In this document: in pieces, positions 25,467 through 34,264 of the stretch
How the letters are laid out: each line of letters opens with the position of its first letter
How positions within the stretch are numbered: position 1 is the first letter of the stretch
Assembly (NCBI GenBank): GCA_964411985.1
Contig: CAYPNF010000011.1
Coordinates: forward strand, 124,001 to 188,000
Direction: 5' to 3'
DNA length: 64,000 nucleotides
Source of the DNA: CAYPNF01 sp964411985
GTDB lineage: Bacteria; Verrucomicrobiota; Verrucomicrobiia; Limisphaerales; J093
Position numbers and translations under genes: made by a program
The notes under the pieces: generated by a model
What the model was told of the DNA's origin: nothing
Database searches by the model: none
Seen by the model: the letters and a program-made list of their open reading frames with translations, nothing else

Positions 25467-25512
25467 ACGCCTGCCTTCGCTGATGGGAACCAATCGCAGC
25501 TGCCGTTAAGAG

Positions 25513-26910
25513 ATGTTAAGCCGACAGAAAGAGTTTCGAGGCAGAATTCAGATGGCGCTGGACACAGCGCTGTTCGCTCTCGCCTATTACCTTGCCTACC
25601 TTCTCCGGGTGAGCTTGCCAGCCGAGTTGTTTGGGCCAGGGAAGGACATTGCGAGTTTTGACTCCTATATCTGGCTCTATTTCCTCATCCTTCCCTGCAC
25701 ACCACTTGCACTGAATCTCCAGGGATTCTACTCGCGTCCGCTGCTGTCTGCCCGCCGCTTGGTCTGGTGGCAGCTCTTCAAGGCCTGTGCTTGGTTGGCG
25801 ATCGGTTTGATCATCTACTTGTGGCTTGTCCGGGAGAAAGGATACGTCGCCCGCTCCGTCATTCCGTTCTTCGCGGGCATCGGGTTTCTGCTCGTGGCCC
25901 TCAAGGAGGAGATCATACGGCGATGGTATGTGCGGCAGGCCGACAGTCCCCAATACGGGAAACGACTCATCCTAGTGGGTACGCCCGAGGAGACCGTGCG
26001 TCTGCAAAAAGACATCGCCCGCAGCCAGAAGGACGGGTATTCCGTCGTCGCGTTGCTGAACCTGAACGAGGCCCCCGTCCAAGAACTGGTGGAGATGCTC
26101 CATGAGCATTCGGCCAATACGGTGGTCCTGGCGGCAAAACACACTTATTTCGGCCAAATCGAGCAAGCGATTGAGGTCTGCGAGCGGGAGGGGGTGGAGG
26201 TCTGGTTGCGTGCGGATTTCTTCAAGACCCAGGTGTCCCAGACCACAGTGGATGACCTGTATGGCCTTCCGATGCTCGTCTTCCGTTCCGTGCCGGAGGT
26301 AGCCTGGCCGGGCTTGCTGAAAGGCGCAATTGATCTTTTTGGAGCGGCCTTCTTGCTCGGCCTGCTCTGCGTCCCCATGCTCCTCGTGGCGGCCGCCATC
26401 AAGCTGACCTCCCGAGGGCCGGTGCTGTTTCGCCAGGAACGGAGCGGACTCAATGGCCGCCCCTTTACCATGCTAAAATTCCGTTCCATGGCGACCGACG
26501 CCGAGCAGCGAAAGCATGAGTTGGAGAAGCTCAACGAGATGAGCGGTCCGGTTTTCAAAGTGACCAACGACCCGCGCGTCACCCCCTTGGGGCGGTTCCT
26601 GCGCAAGTGGAGCCTGGACGAGCTTCCCCAACTCCTCAATGTGTTCCGCGGCGAAATGAGCCTGGTGGGACCCCGTCCACTGCCCGTCACCGAGGTGAAG
26701 CGCTTCGACGATCCCTGTCACCGTCGACGTTTAAGCGTGAAGCCTGGCTTGACCTGTCTTTGGCAGGTAAGCGGGCGCAACAATGTCACTGATTTCAAGG
26801 AGTGGGTGCGTTTGGACCTGGAGTATATTGATAACTGGTCGCTTTGGCTCGACATCAAGATTCTGCTCAAGACCATCCCTGCTGTTTTCTCGGGAACGGG
26901 CGCCAAGTGA
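25513..26910 (+). CDS. Undecaprenyl-phosphate sugar phosphotransferase (WbaP/GumD type)
   Basis: A 465-residue initiating glycosyltransferase for exopolysaccharide. N-terminal membrane helices (about residues 13-130) are followed by a cytoplasmic region, and then the bacterial sugar-transferase domain. GPVLFRQERSG, MLKFRSM, FLRKWSLDELPQL and GEMSLVGPRPL are its core motifs, and KPGLTCLWQVSGR is the terminal catalytic loop. It transfers a sugar-1-phosphate from a nucleotide sugar to undecaprenyl phosphate at the inner face of the membrane. The neighbouring UDP-glucuronate decarboxylase may supply or shape the precursor pool. Confidence 0.93.
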   Translation: MLSRQKEFRGRIQMALDTALFALAYYLAYLLRVSLPAELFGPGKDIASFDSYIWLYFLILPCTPLALNLQGFYSRPLLSARRLVWWQLFKACAWLAIGLIIYLWLVREKGYVARSVIPFFAGIGFLLVALKEEIIRRWYVRQADSPQYGKRLILVGTPEETVRLQKDIARSQKDGYSVVALLNLNEAPVQELVEMLHEHSANTVVLAAKHTYFGQIEQAIEVCEREGVEVWLRADFFKTQVSQTTVDDLYGLPMLVFRSVPEVAWPGLLKGAIDLFGAAFLLGLLCVPMLLVAAAIKLTSRGPVLFRQERSGLNGRPFTMLKFRSMATDAEQRKHELEKLNEMSGPVFKVTNDPRVTPLGRFLRKWSLDELPQLLNVFRGEMSLVGPRPLPVTEVKRFDDPCHRRRLSVKPGLTCLWQVSGRNNVTDFKEWVRLDLEYIDNWSLWLDIKILLKTIPAVFSGTGAK

Positions 26911-26969
26911 GATTCGCTCTGAGACTCTTCTCGACATAAGCCGGGGCACTGGTTCAAGATGCACTTTCT

Positions 26970-27944
26970 ATGACGCGCAAATCGGTCCCCAAGAATCCTA
27001 CGTCGGTCGTGACTGGCGGCGCGGGGTTCCTGGGATCTCATTTGGTGGACCTCCTCCTTCAGCGCGGGCATAAGGTTGTCATCCTGGACAACCTGGTGAC
27101 GGGTAACACAGACAACATCGCCCATCATGCCGGAAACAAGAACCTGAGGTTCATTCTTCAGGATGTCACCGAGTACTTGTTCATCGATGGCCCCGTCGAT
27201 TATGTTTGGCACTTCGCTTCCCCGGCCAGCCCGGTGGACTATCGAGAATTGCCCATCCAGACTCTGAAGGTCGGCTCTCTCGGTACGCACAAGGCTCTCG
27301 GTTTGGCGATGCACAAAGGTGCCAGGTTTCTGCTCGCTTCGACTTCGGAGGTCTATGGTGACCCTCTCGTGCATCCCCAAACCGAGGACTATTGGGGAAA
27401 TGTCAATCCGATCGGTCCGCGTGGGTGTTACGACGAAGCCAAGAGATTCGCCGAAGCCTTGGCGATGGCCTACCACGAGGAGCATGGCTTGGAGACCCGC
27501 ATCGTCCGGATTTTTAACACATACGGCCCCCGGATGCGCCTCCAAGATGGCCGCGTGGTACCCGCTTTTGTCAGTCAGGCGCTGAACCATAAACCGATCA
27601 CCGTGTTCGGCGATGGCGGGCAAACACGAAGTTTTTGTTACTGTGCTGACCTCATCGAAGGCATATATCGCCTAATGATGAGTAAGTCGCATCTTCCGGT
27701 GAACATTGGTAATCCACACGAAATGAGTGTGTTGGAGTTTGCCAAGGCTATTATCCACATTACAGGCTCCAGGAGTCGGATCGTATTTCGACCCCTCCCG
27801 CAAGATGATCCAAAACAAAGGCGTCCAGACATCAATCGGGCGCGAAACTTGCTTAAATGGGAGCCAAGTGTAACCCTCGATGAAGGTTTGCGAAAAACGA
27901 TTGATTGGTTTCGTGCTCACCGCGAGCGAAGCGGCGCGCAGTGA
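26970..27944 (+). CDS. UDP-glucuronate decarboxylase (UDP-xylose synthase)
   Basis: A 324-residue extended SDR enzyme. VTGGAGFLGSHL is the NAD-binding signature, LDNLVTGNTDN and WHFASPASPVDY fit the UXS subfamily, STSEVYGDPLVHPQ carries the catalytic Ser/Thr region, and CYDEAKR the Tyr-x3-Lys pair. RIFNTYGPRMR is diagnostic of UXS. The reaction is decarboxylation of UDP-glucuronate to UDP-xylose. The gene follows the sugar transferase and probably feeds the same polysaccharide. Confidence 0.93.
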   Translation: MTRKSVPKNPTSVVTGGAGFLGSHLVDLLLQRGHKVVILDNLVTGNTDNIAHHAGNKNLRFILQDVTEYLFIDGPVDYVWHFASPASPVDYRELPIQTLKVGSLGTHKALGLAMHKGARFLLASTSEVYGDPLVHPQTEDYWGNVNPIGPRGCYDEAKRFAEALAMAYHEEHGLETRIVRIFNTYGPRMRLQDGRVVPAFVSQALNHKPITVFGDGGQTRSFCYCADLIEGIYRLMMSKSHLPVNIGNPHEMSVLEFAKAIIHITGSRSRIVFRPLPQDDPKQRRPDINRARNLLKWEPSVTLDEGLRKTIDWFRAHRERSGAQ

Positions 27945-28091
27945 GCGGACGGGAAAAAACGCCAGCAGCGAAGCTTTTTATATTTGACCATAGGGATTAT
28001 TTCCAGTAACCAGCACCGGACTTTCTCGACACGGTTCCAGTCTGGTCTATTTTGAGTCCGACTATTTCCTAAGCAGAGTCGAGAGGATCGA

Positions 28092-29975
28092 ATGTTAAGT
28101 TCAAAGTCATTTCTATGCATCGACTTTGGGGCGGGCAGCCTCAAGGTGGCCGAGTTTGACCTCAATGAGACGGGGGGGTTACGTCTCTTGAAGTATGGTC
28201 TGAAACCGCTCGGCTTGGCCGGGTCCCAGGATGCCGCCCGCGAAGGGGTGGTGACCCGCGGCTTACAGGAGTTGACCTCCGGCAAGGCTTTCGGCGCCAA
28301 AGCTTGCAGCGTTTGCGCTCCCGGCTTTCACGTCTTCTCCAAGTTCATCAAACTTCCGCAAGCCGACTCTTCGAAGATCAAGCAGATCATTCAGTACGAG
28401 GCTCAGCAAAACGTCCCCTTCCCTCTGGAAGAGGTCGTCTGGGACTATCAGATCCTCGGCACGCTTCCCTCAGGCGAATTGGAGGTTCTCCTTGTTGCGA
28501 TCAAGGCGGACATTGTTGAAAGTCTTTTCAAGGTATCTGGAAGTGCGGGCCTGAGATTGGACTTGGTGGATGTCTCGCCAGCCGCGCTCTGTAACTCTTT
28601 CCGTTTTAATTACGGCGACATTGAGGGTTGCACGATGCTCCTCGATATTGGAGCCAAGACCAGCAATGTGCTCTTCTTCGAGAAGGGCAAAGTCTACACG
28701 CGCAGCATCAACATTGGCGCCAACTCCATCACCCAGGATTTTGCGGTCGAGTCGAAATTACCTTTCGCGGAGGCGGAGAAGGTTAAGATCGCCGAGGGCT
28801 TTGTCAGTCTTGGCGGTGCCTACGAGGAACCGGATAGCGCCCGGCAGGCCGCCGTTTCCAAGATTGCGCGCCAGGTCATGACCCGGTTGCACATCCAGGT
28901 GAACCAGACCATCCAGTTCTATCGCAGTCAGCAAGGCGGCAGCGCCCCGCAGAGGTTGTTCCTCGCAGGCGGGGCTTCCATCATGGCTTACACCAAAGAG
29001 TTTTTTGCGGAAAAACTCAATGTGCCGGTGGAGTACTTCAATCCTTTCCGCAATATCCAGATCGATCCATCCGTCAACCTCGAAGAGTTGGCCAAGGTCG
29101 CTCATGCTTTTGGGGAAGTGGTGGGGTTGGGGCTGCGAACCCCAACTCAATGCCCGGTCGAGCTCAACCTGATTCCTAAGAAGATCCTGAAACAGCAGGA
29201 ACTGAATCAGAAGAAACCCTATTTCGTAGCCACCGTCTTCAGTCTCATTCTGGTGGTTTTCGCTATGGGTTGGTATTTTGACAAGGTGGCTGCCGTGAAG
29301 CAGGCCACCATTGATGAACGAACTCCGGCCGTAACTCAACTGCAGGATAAAGCCAAGCAGTTGACTGACGCCATGGCGGCGAAGAAGCGCACCGAGGAGG
29401 TCGTCAACCAGTATTCTGAATGGATGGCATCCAGGTTCGTCTGGGCAGACATCGTTACGGAGTTGGGGCAGAAGCTGAAAACAGTGGAGGTCGCCATGTC
29501 CCGGCCCGGAGCGAAAGCGGGTCTCTGGATTGAGAAGATGTCACCTGAAGGTTTTGAGCCGGCTGAGCCTGAGGCCGAGAAGACCGATGGCGAAGGTGGG
29601 GCGCGCCCGATGATGGATATCCGGATGATGATGCGTTATGGCTTGGTCCCGAAGAACTTCACGCTGAAAGAGAATGCGGGTGGCGAGGCGGCAGGTGGCG
29701 AGGCGCCCGAGGGGGAGGCGGCTAAGAAACCCCAGAAGAACACCAACGAGCTGGCCGTCATCAACCTGACCTGTAAAGCGGTCAGCTGGAACAAGCTCTT
29801 TCCCACTGCCGACTCCGAGCTAGCGATCGCGTTCGAGAAGGAGTTGCAGAACAGCCAGCTTTTCCTGAGCGGCACCAATGGCACCCAATTGTCGGGCAGC
29901 ATGCAGCAAGACGAGGCGACAAGCACGTTCACTTTTGATGTGCGCCTGAAGCTCAAGAAGCCCATCTCACTCTAA
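28092..29975 (+). CDS. PilM-like ATPase fused to a PilN-like membrane domain (Amuc_1101-like)
   Basis: A 627-residue protein. Residues 1-360 are the actin-like PilM domain (LCIDFGAGSLKVAEF phosphate loop; LLDIGAKTSNVLFF second loop; LFLAGGASIM third). A single membrane helix at about 374-397 (FVATVFSLILVVFAMGWYF) is followed by a periplasmic PilN-like part with coiled-coil character and a Gly-Glu-Ala-rich insert near 531-547. So PilM and PilN seem fused in one chain. This is the first gene of a five-gene cluster with an Amuc_1100-like protein, a PilP-like protein and the secretin. One base separates it from the next gene. Confidence 0.85.
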   Translation: MLSSKSFLCIDFGAGSLKVAEFDLNETGGLRLLKYGLKPLGLAGSQDAAREGVVTRGLQELTSGKAFGAKACSVCAPGFHVFSKFIKLPQADSSKIKQIIQYEAQQNVPFPLEEVVWDYQILGTLPSGELEVLLVAIKADIVESLFKVSGSAGLRLDLVDVSPAALCNSFRFNYGDIEGCTMLLDIGAKTSNVLFFEKGKVYTRSINIGANSITQDFAVESKLPFAEAEKVKIAEGFVSLGGAYEEPDSARQAAVSKIARQVMTRLHIQVNQTIQFYRSQQGGSAPQRLFLAGGASIMAYTKEFFAEKLNVPVEYFNPFRNIQIDPSVNLEELAKVAHAFGEVVGLGLRTPTQCPVELNLIPKKILKQQELNQKKPYFVATVFSLILVVFAMGWYFDKVAAVKQATIDERTPAVTQLQDKAKQLTDAMAAKKRTEEVVNQYSEWMASRFVWADIVTELGQKLKTVEVAMSRPGAKAGLWIEKMSPEGFEPAEPEAEKTDGEGGARPMMDIRMMMRYGLVPKNFTLKENAGGEAAGGEAPEGEAAKKPQKNTNELAVINLTCKAVSWNKLFPTADSELAIAFEKELQNSQLFLSGTNGTQLSGSMQQDEATSTFTFDVRLKLKKPISL

Positions 29976-29976
29976 T

Positions 29977-31044
29977 ATGGCCTGGCTTAAGAAGAATCTC
30001 TTGCTGGTGGTTGGCAGTGTCATCGCATTGGCCCTGCTGGGTTATGCAGGGTTTTTCCTGTTTACCAAGAAACAGCTGGAATCGACCGTGACGGAGGCGC
30101 TGAACGCGCAGACTGCCGAATACGACACTTTGGTCAACTCAAAGCCCCACCCGGGTAACGACAAGGTGAACAACATCGAGGAGGCCAAGAAGCAGGACAA
30201 GGAACTCCAGGCGTTTCTTACGGAGATACAGAAAACCTTCGTGCCGGTGGACTATCCAACAAATCTCGACAGCGGGAAGTTTAAACTGCTGCTGGACAAT
30301 ACCATCGATGAGCTTCAACGGTCGGCAGACCGGGCTGGCGTGAAGCTGCCGCAGAATTATTACTTCACCTTTTCCAACCAGAAATCGATGATGTCCTTCG
30401 AGAAGGGCACCATCGTACCCATGGCGGCCATGTTGGCGGAAATGCGCGAGATCAGCAAGGTGCTGATCGGTGCTCGGGTTCTTTCGATCGATAGCGCTCG
30501 CCGGGTGGCCGTGACCTCGCAGGACACGCCCTCCGCTACGCCGGGTCAATCGGATTTTTGGACCAAGAAGCCCCAGACCAACGATCTCGCGGTGACCATG
30601 CCCTACGAGTTTACTTTCCATTGTTTCGCTGGGGAGTTGGGATCGGTCTTGGAGGGGCTTTATCGCAGCCCCCACTGTTTCTTCATCAAGCAACTGGTGG
30701 TGGATACGACCCTTTCCCCGCTGCTGGACAAAGGTGCGGCTGAAGCGGCCCAAAACGGGGAATCGTCGACTACGGGTCCCAACAGCTCCATGATGATGTA
30801 CATGCGCCGATACGGCCGCACGCCGGGCCGTATGGGAGCCCCGCCTCCTGAGATGCTGCAGCCTGCGCCTACCACCCCCACCGGTAATATTCTCGATGAA
30901 AAACCCTTCCGCGTGGTCATGTGGGTCGAAGCCGTGCGGACCAAAGATTTGAGCAAAGAAGCCAAACCAGCCAGGCCAGCGCGAGTGCCAACACCAGCTG
31001 ATGGCGGAGAAGCAGCTCCCGACGCAGCCCCCGCCAGCAACTAA
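29977..31044 (+). CDS. Amuc_1100-like pilus-associated protein (PilO-like)
   Basis: A 355-residue protein with one N-terminal membrane helix (LLLVVGSVIALALLGYAGFFLF), a coiled-coil stalk, and a C-terminal ferredoxin-like region. Segment order resembles Amuc_1100 of Akkermansia muciniphila: stalk, then LPQNYYFTF-type, then MPYEFTFHCFAGELGSVLEG, then KPFRVVMWVEAV. Amuc_1100 is an outer-surface protein with TLR2-linked effects; the structural role is like PilO in the alignment complex. The middle carries a Met-rich loop (SSMMMYMRRYGRT) and the end is Ala/Pro-rich. The identification rests on architecture recalled from memory, not a search. Confidence 0.72.
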   Translation: MAWLKKNLLLVVGSVIALALLGYAGFFLFTKKQLESTVTEALNAQTAEYDTLVNSKPHPGNDKVNNIEEAKKQDKELQAFLTEIQKTFVPVDYPTNLDSGKFKLLLDNTIDELQRSADRAGVKLPQNYYFTFSNQKSMMSFEKGTIVPMAAMLAEMREISKVLIGARVLSIDSARRVAVTSQDTPSATPGQSDFWTKKPQTNDLAVTMPYEFTFHCFAGELGSVLEGLYRSPHCFFIKQLVVDTTLSPLLDKGAAEAAQNGESSTTGPNSSMMMYMRRYGRTPGRMGAPPPEMLQPAPTTPTGNILDEKPFRVVMWVEAVRTKDLSKEAKPARPARVPTPADGGEAAPDAAPASN

Positions 31045-31047
31045 GCC

Positions 31048-31839
31048 ATGCAAGCCCTCAAGAAACACTACGAGAAGTTCCTGCTTGGCGCTGTCCTCCT
31101 TGGATTGGCCGCAGCGGCAGCATGGCTTCCCATCAACGTTTCCTCCGTCCGGGAGTCTCTCCAGACCGCAACCGAGGTCAAACGAGCTACCAAGGTGGAA
31201 CTGTTGCCTCCCCTCAACCTATCCACCAACCAGGAGGTTTTGAATCGGCTGAAGGCCCCGCCGAAGCTCAACTACGGCGAGTTCGGACACAACATTTTCA
31301 ATCCTATTCCTTGGAAAAAGCGGCCTGATGGCACGATGGTTCCCTTGCTGGAACGTGGGCTGAGCGAGTTGACCGTGACCAACATCACTCCGCTCTATCT
31401 CAAGGTGGATTACCAATCGCTGCGTGACGCGGGTGATGGCGTACGCTACCAGTTCCAGATTTCTCGTGAAGGGTCGACCAACGCCGCGCAGCGTGGGCCC
31501 ATGCTCCGTTACCTGACGGTGGGCAATAAGGCCGAGGGCGTCACCTTGAAGGATGTGAAAGGGCCCAAAGAGGCTCCCACTGAGTTTTCCATCGAGTTGC
31601 AGGACGTTCGCGGCACTTTTGCCGTGACGAAGGAGAATCCCCTGCGAATCATCATGGGCCACAGCGCCGACCTCCGTTACGATCCCGAAAAACGCAGCTT
31701 CGTCAAGCAGCGTGTCGGTCAGAAGATCACTTTGGGCGGCGATGCTTACAATATCGTTGCCATCACTCAAGCGGACGTTACACTTGAGGACGTTAAGACC
31801 AAAAAGCGAAAAACGATCCGACTCAGTGGCGCGCAGTAA
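31048..31839 (+). CDS. PilP/GspC-like alignment protein (Amuc_1099-like)
   Basis: A 263-residue protein with an N-terminal membrane anchor (LLGAVLLGLAAAAAWLP, about residues 12-28) and a periplasmic region. The C-terminus, VGQKITLGGDAYNIVAI and then VTLEDVKTKK, resembles the small beta domain (HR/PilP) that contacts a secretin. It lies between the Amuc_1100-like gene (3-base gap) and the secretin gene. Its place and shape suggest it links the inner-membrane complex to the secretin. Confidence 0.65.
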   Translation: MQALKKHYEKFLLGAVLLGLAAAAAWLPINVSSVRESLQTATEVKRATKVELLPPLNLSTNQEVLNRLKAPPKLNYGEFGHNIFNPIPWKKRPDGTMVPLLERGLSELTVTNITPLYLKVDYQSLRDAGDGVRYQFQISREGSTNAAQRGPMLRYLTVGNKAEGVTLKDVKGPKEAPTEFSIELQDVRGTFAVTKENPLRIIMGHSADLRYDPEKRSFVKQRVGQKITLGGDAYNIVAITQADVTLEDVKTKKRKTIRLSGAQ

Positions 31840-31877
31840 GTACTTTTACGTTTCTTGTCTCAACCGAAGTCAATAAC

Positions 31878-34223
31878 ATGATCAAGTCAGCCTTCACCTC
31901 CCTCAGTGTCGCGCTCATGCTGGCTGCGGCATCGCCGCTCCTGGCTCAGCAGACGACTCCCGTTCAGACCGCCGAAGAGGAGGCCGTCAAACGTCAGGAA
32001 AAGGGAATCCTTCTGCGGCGTACCCTGAAAGAAGCTCAAGCGGAGCAGAAGCGCGGCGATTTCGGCAGCGCAGCGAAGCTCTACGAGGAAGCGTGGGATC
32101 TGGTGACCCAGATCGGCGACGCCGGCATCGAGAAGGAGCGAAATGAAACCGTAGTCGGCTTTTCCGCGGTTTACCTGGAGCTTGGAAAGAAATCCTACAA
32201 CCGCGCCCAGTACGACGAAGCCAAGAACCAGGTGTCCCGGGTTCTGCGCGTGGACCCCAAGAATATCAAAGCGCAGCAGTTGATGGCGCAGGTCGAGAAG
32301 GCGCTGCAGGCGCAGCAAGGGCAGGTTCCCAGCGACGCTACCAAGGCTCTCATCCCTGAGGTCGAGAAACAGAGGATTGCGAACAGTACCCTTGTCCAGG
32401 ACGGCAAGCTTCTCTACGAGATGGGCAAACTCGACGAAGCGGAAGAGAAGTTGAACCAGGCCGTGAAGCAGGATCCCAATAACCAAGCCGGCTTCTACTA
32501 CCTCCGCCTGATCCAGGAGGGACGCTATGCTCAGGATGCCCGTAGGCGGGAACAGATGGCGAAGCAGAAGCTGGTCGAGGTGGAGCGAGCTTGGAATCCT
32601 CCTGTTTCACGAGAGAAGCTTCCCAATGCAAATCCTTTCGCCCGAACTAACGTGGTCCATACGGGCGCTGGCCGAACCAAGATCTACACGAAACTCGACA
32701 AGATTCGCCTTGAGAAATTCGAAATTCCCGGCCTGCCTTTGGCTGAGGTGGTGAAATTCATTGACGAGGAAGCCCGGGCTCGCGATCCAGAGAAGAAAGG
32801 TGTGAACTTTGTCATCTCCCAGTACATTGACATTTCGGCTCCCCAGGCGGGGATAGCGTCGATCGATCCCACGACTGGCCAACCCGTGGCGCAGCAGCCG
32901 CAGGAGCAGTTTGAGCTCGGTAACGTGCAGATCAAGATCGAGCCTGCCCTGCGCGATATTCGCCTTGCCGACGTCCTGGACGCGGTCGTCAAGGTTGCCG
33001 AGAAACAAATCAAGTACTCGGTTGAGGACTACGGGATCGTCATTTCCCGCAAAACTCCGGAGGCGGAGCAGTTGTTCACTCGCACTTTCAAGGTGAACCC
33101 CAACACTTTCGTTCAGGGTCTTGAAAACGTCACTGGATATCCCTTTGGGGCCGGCATCGGAGACTCCGGCGGCAGCAGTGGTGGTGGCGGCGGTAATTCT
33201 GGTGGTGGCGGCGGTGGCATGGGCGGCGGTGGCATGGGTGGTGGTGGCGGGTACGGCAGCTTCATGCTTCCCCGCGTTGAAGTCACAGGCGGTATGATGG
33301 GCGGCATGGGCGGAGGTATGGGTGGTGGAATGGGCGGCGGCATGGGTGGTGGAATGGGTGGTGGAATGGGTGGTGGAATGGGTGGCATGGGCGGAGGTAT
33401 GGGCGGCGGCATGGGTGGCGGTATGGGTGGTGGCATGGGTGGCATGGGCGGCGGTATGAGCAGCATCAGCAAGATGCCGACCAGCTATGTCAATGAGCTC
33501 GTGCGTCAGTATTTCAGCGCAGCCGGCGTCGATCTCGGAGGCACCAACTCCTTCGGTGGTGGTGGTGGCTTTGGCGCAGGTGCAGGCTTCGGCCAGCAGA
33601 CTACGGGTGGTGGTGGCGGCAAAGCGGTCTTCTTCAATGATCGCACCGGCACCCTCTTGGTGCGTGCGACGCTTCAGGACCTCGACATTATCGAACAGGC
33701 CGTGCAGGCCTTGAACATCATCCCGGACCAGGTGGTGATCGAGGTGAAGTTCGTCGAGATTGGCCAGGACGATACCAAAGCGCTCGGTTTCGACTGGTAT
33801 GTCGGCAATATCACCATGGGCGGCAACAAGGTCGCCATGCAGGGCGGCACGCAACCTTCCTATCAGGGCAGGCCCAGTTCCGGCAATCCCTCAGGTGTGT
33901 TTCCGGGAACGGGCGGAGTGCCCTGGAACTCTGCCTCGCCTACGGATGGTCTCCTCAGCGGTGGCGTGAGAACGGCCACGAGTGAGGGTACTTCCATTCC
34001 GGCCTTGGCCTCCATCACCGGCATTCTAACCGATCCCCAATTCAAAGTAGTAATTCGAGCCTTAGAGCAGCGCGGGGGTACGGACATTCTCTCATGTCCG
34101 AAGGTCACTACCGTGAGCGGCCGACAGGCTCAGATCCAGGTGATCGAACTCCAGGCGATTGTCACCGATACCGGTGTGAACCAAACCAGTGCTGGTGGCG
34201 GCGGTACAACCAGTTCGAACTAA
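31878..34223 (+). CDS. Secretin, N-terminal part (ends inside the secretin domain)
   Basis: A 781-residue outer-membrane protein with a signal peptide ending near PLLAQ. Residues about 35-225 are TPR-like helices. About 270-400 is an STN/N0-like region (LPLAEVVKFIDEEA, DVLDAVVKVAEKQI). A Gly/Met-rich block (about 431-530) interrupts the next N-domain, which resumes at TSYVNELVRQYF and GTLLVRATLQDLDIIEQAV. The secretin core starts at IPDQVVIEVKFVEI (about 618), reaches ILSCPKVTTVSGRQAQIQV, and stops at a Gly/Thr/Ser-rich end. The remaining half of the core is encoded by the next gene. It resembles Amuc_1098. Confidence 0.88.
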   Translation: MIKSAFTSLSVALMLAAASPLLAQQTTPVQTAEEEAVKRQEKGILLRRTLKEAQAEQKRGDFGSAAKLYEEAWDLVTQIGDAGIEKERNETVVGFSAVYLELGKKSYNRAQYDEAKNQVSRVLRVDPKNIKAQQLMAQVEKALQAQQGQVPSDATKALIPEVEKQRIANSTLVQDGKLLYEMGKLDEAEEKLNQAVKQDPNNQAGFYYLRLIQEGRYAQDARRREQMAKQKLVEVERAWNPPVSREKLPNANPFARTNVVHTGAGRTKIYTKLDKIRLEKFEIPGLPLAEVVKFIDEEARARDPEKKGVNFVISQYIDISAPQAGIASIDPTTGQPVAQQPQEQFELGNVQIKIEPALRDIRLADVLDAVVKVAEKQIKYSVEDYGIVISRKTPEAEQLFTRTFKVNPNTFVQGLENVTGYPFGAGIGDSGGSSGGGGGNSGGGGGGMGGGGMGGGGGYGSFMLPRVEVTGGMMGGMGGGMGGGMGGGMGGGMGGGMGGGMGGMGGGMGGGMGGGMGGGMGGMGGGMSSISKMPTSYVNELVRQYFSAAGVDLGGTNSFGGGGGFGAGAGFGQQTTGGGGGKAVFFNDRTGTLLVRATLQDLDIIEQAVQALNIIPDQVVIEVKFVEIGQDDTKALGFDWYVGNITMGGNKVAMQGGTQPSYQGRPSSGNPSGVFPGTGGVPWNSASPTDGLLSGGVRTATSEGTSIPALASITGILTDPQFKVVIRALEQRGGTDILSCPKVTTVSGRQAQIQVIELQAIVTDTGVNQTSAGGGGTTSSN
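33176..33465 (+). repeat. Tandem GGTGG-ATG-type repeat encoding (Gly-Gly-Met-Gly)n
   Basis: An in-frame, degenerate tandem repeat of units like GGCGGTATGGGTGGTGGC encodes about 100 residues of Gly-Gly-Met runs inside the secretin gene. On the reverse strand it gives a false proline-rich ORF. Confidence 0.9.
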
Positions 34224-34264
34224 ACACGCCATCTTAGACTTACACTCTTTCACTGAACGGCCAT

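Noticed and set aside
27914..27945. Terminator after the UDP-xylose synthase gene
   Set aside because: GCTCAC/GTGAGC arms with an inner CGCG pair can fold, but the stem is bulged, overlaps the coding end and has no T run.
27984..28012. Promoter TTGACC-17-TAACCA before the pilus cluster
   Set aside because: The -10 element matches only at two positions, so I do not call it although a promoter is expected in this spacer.
33176..33465. CRISPR-like array
   Set aside because: The repeats are short, contiguous, in frame and without spacers; they encode a low-complexity protein segment.
33113..33472. Proline-rich 119-residue minus-strand ORF
   Set aside because: It is the reverse complement of the Gly/Met tandem repeat in the secretin gene.
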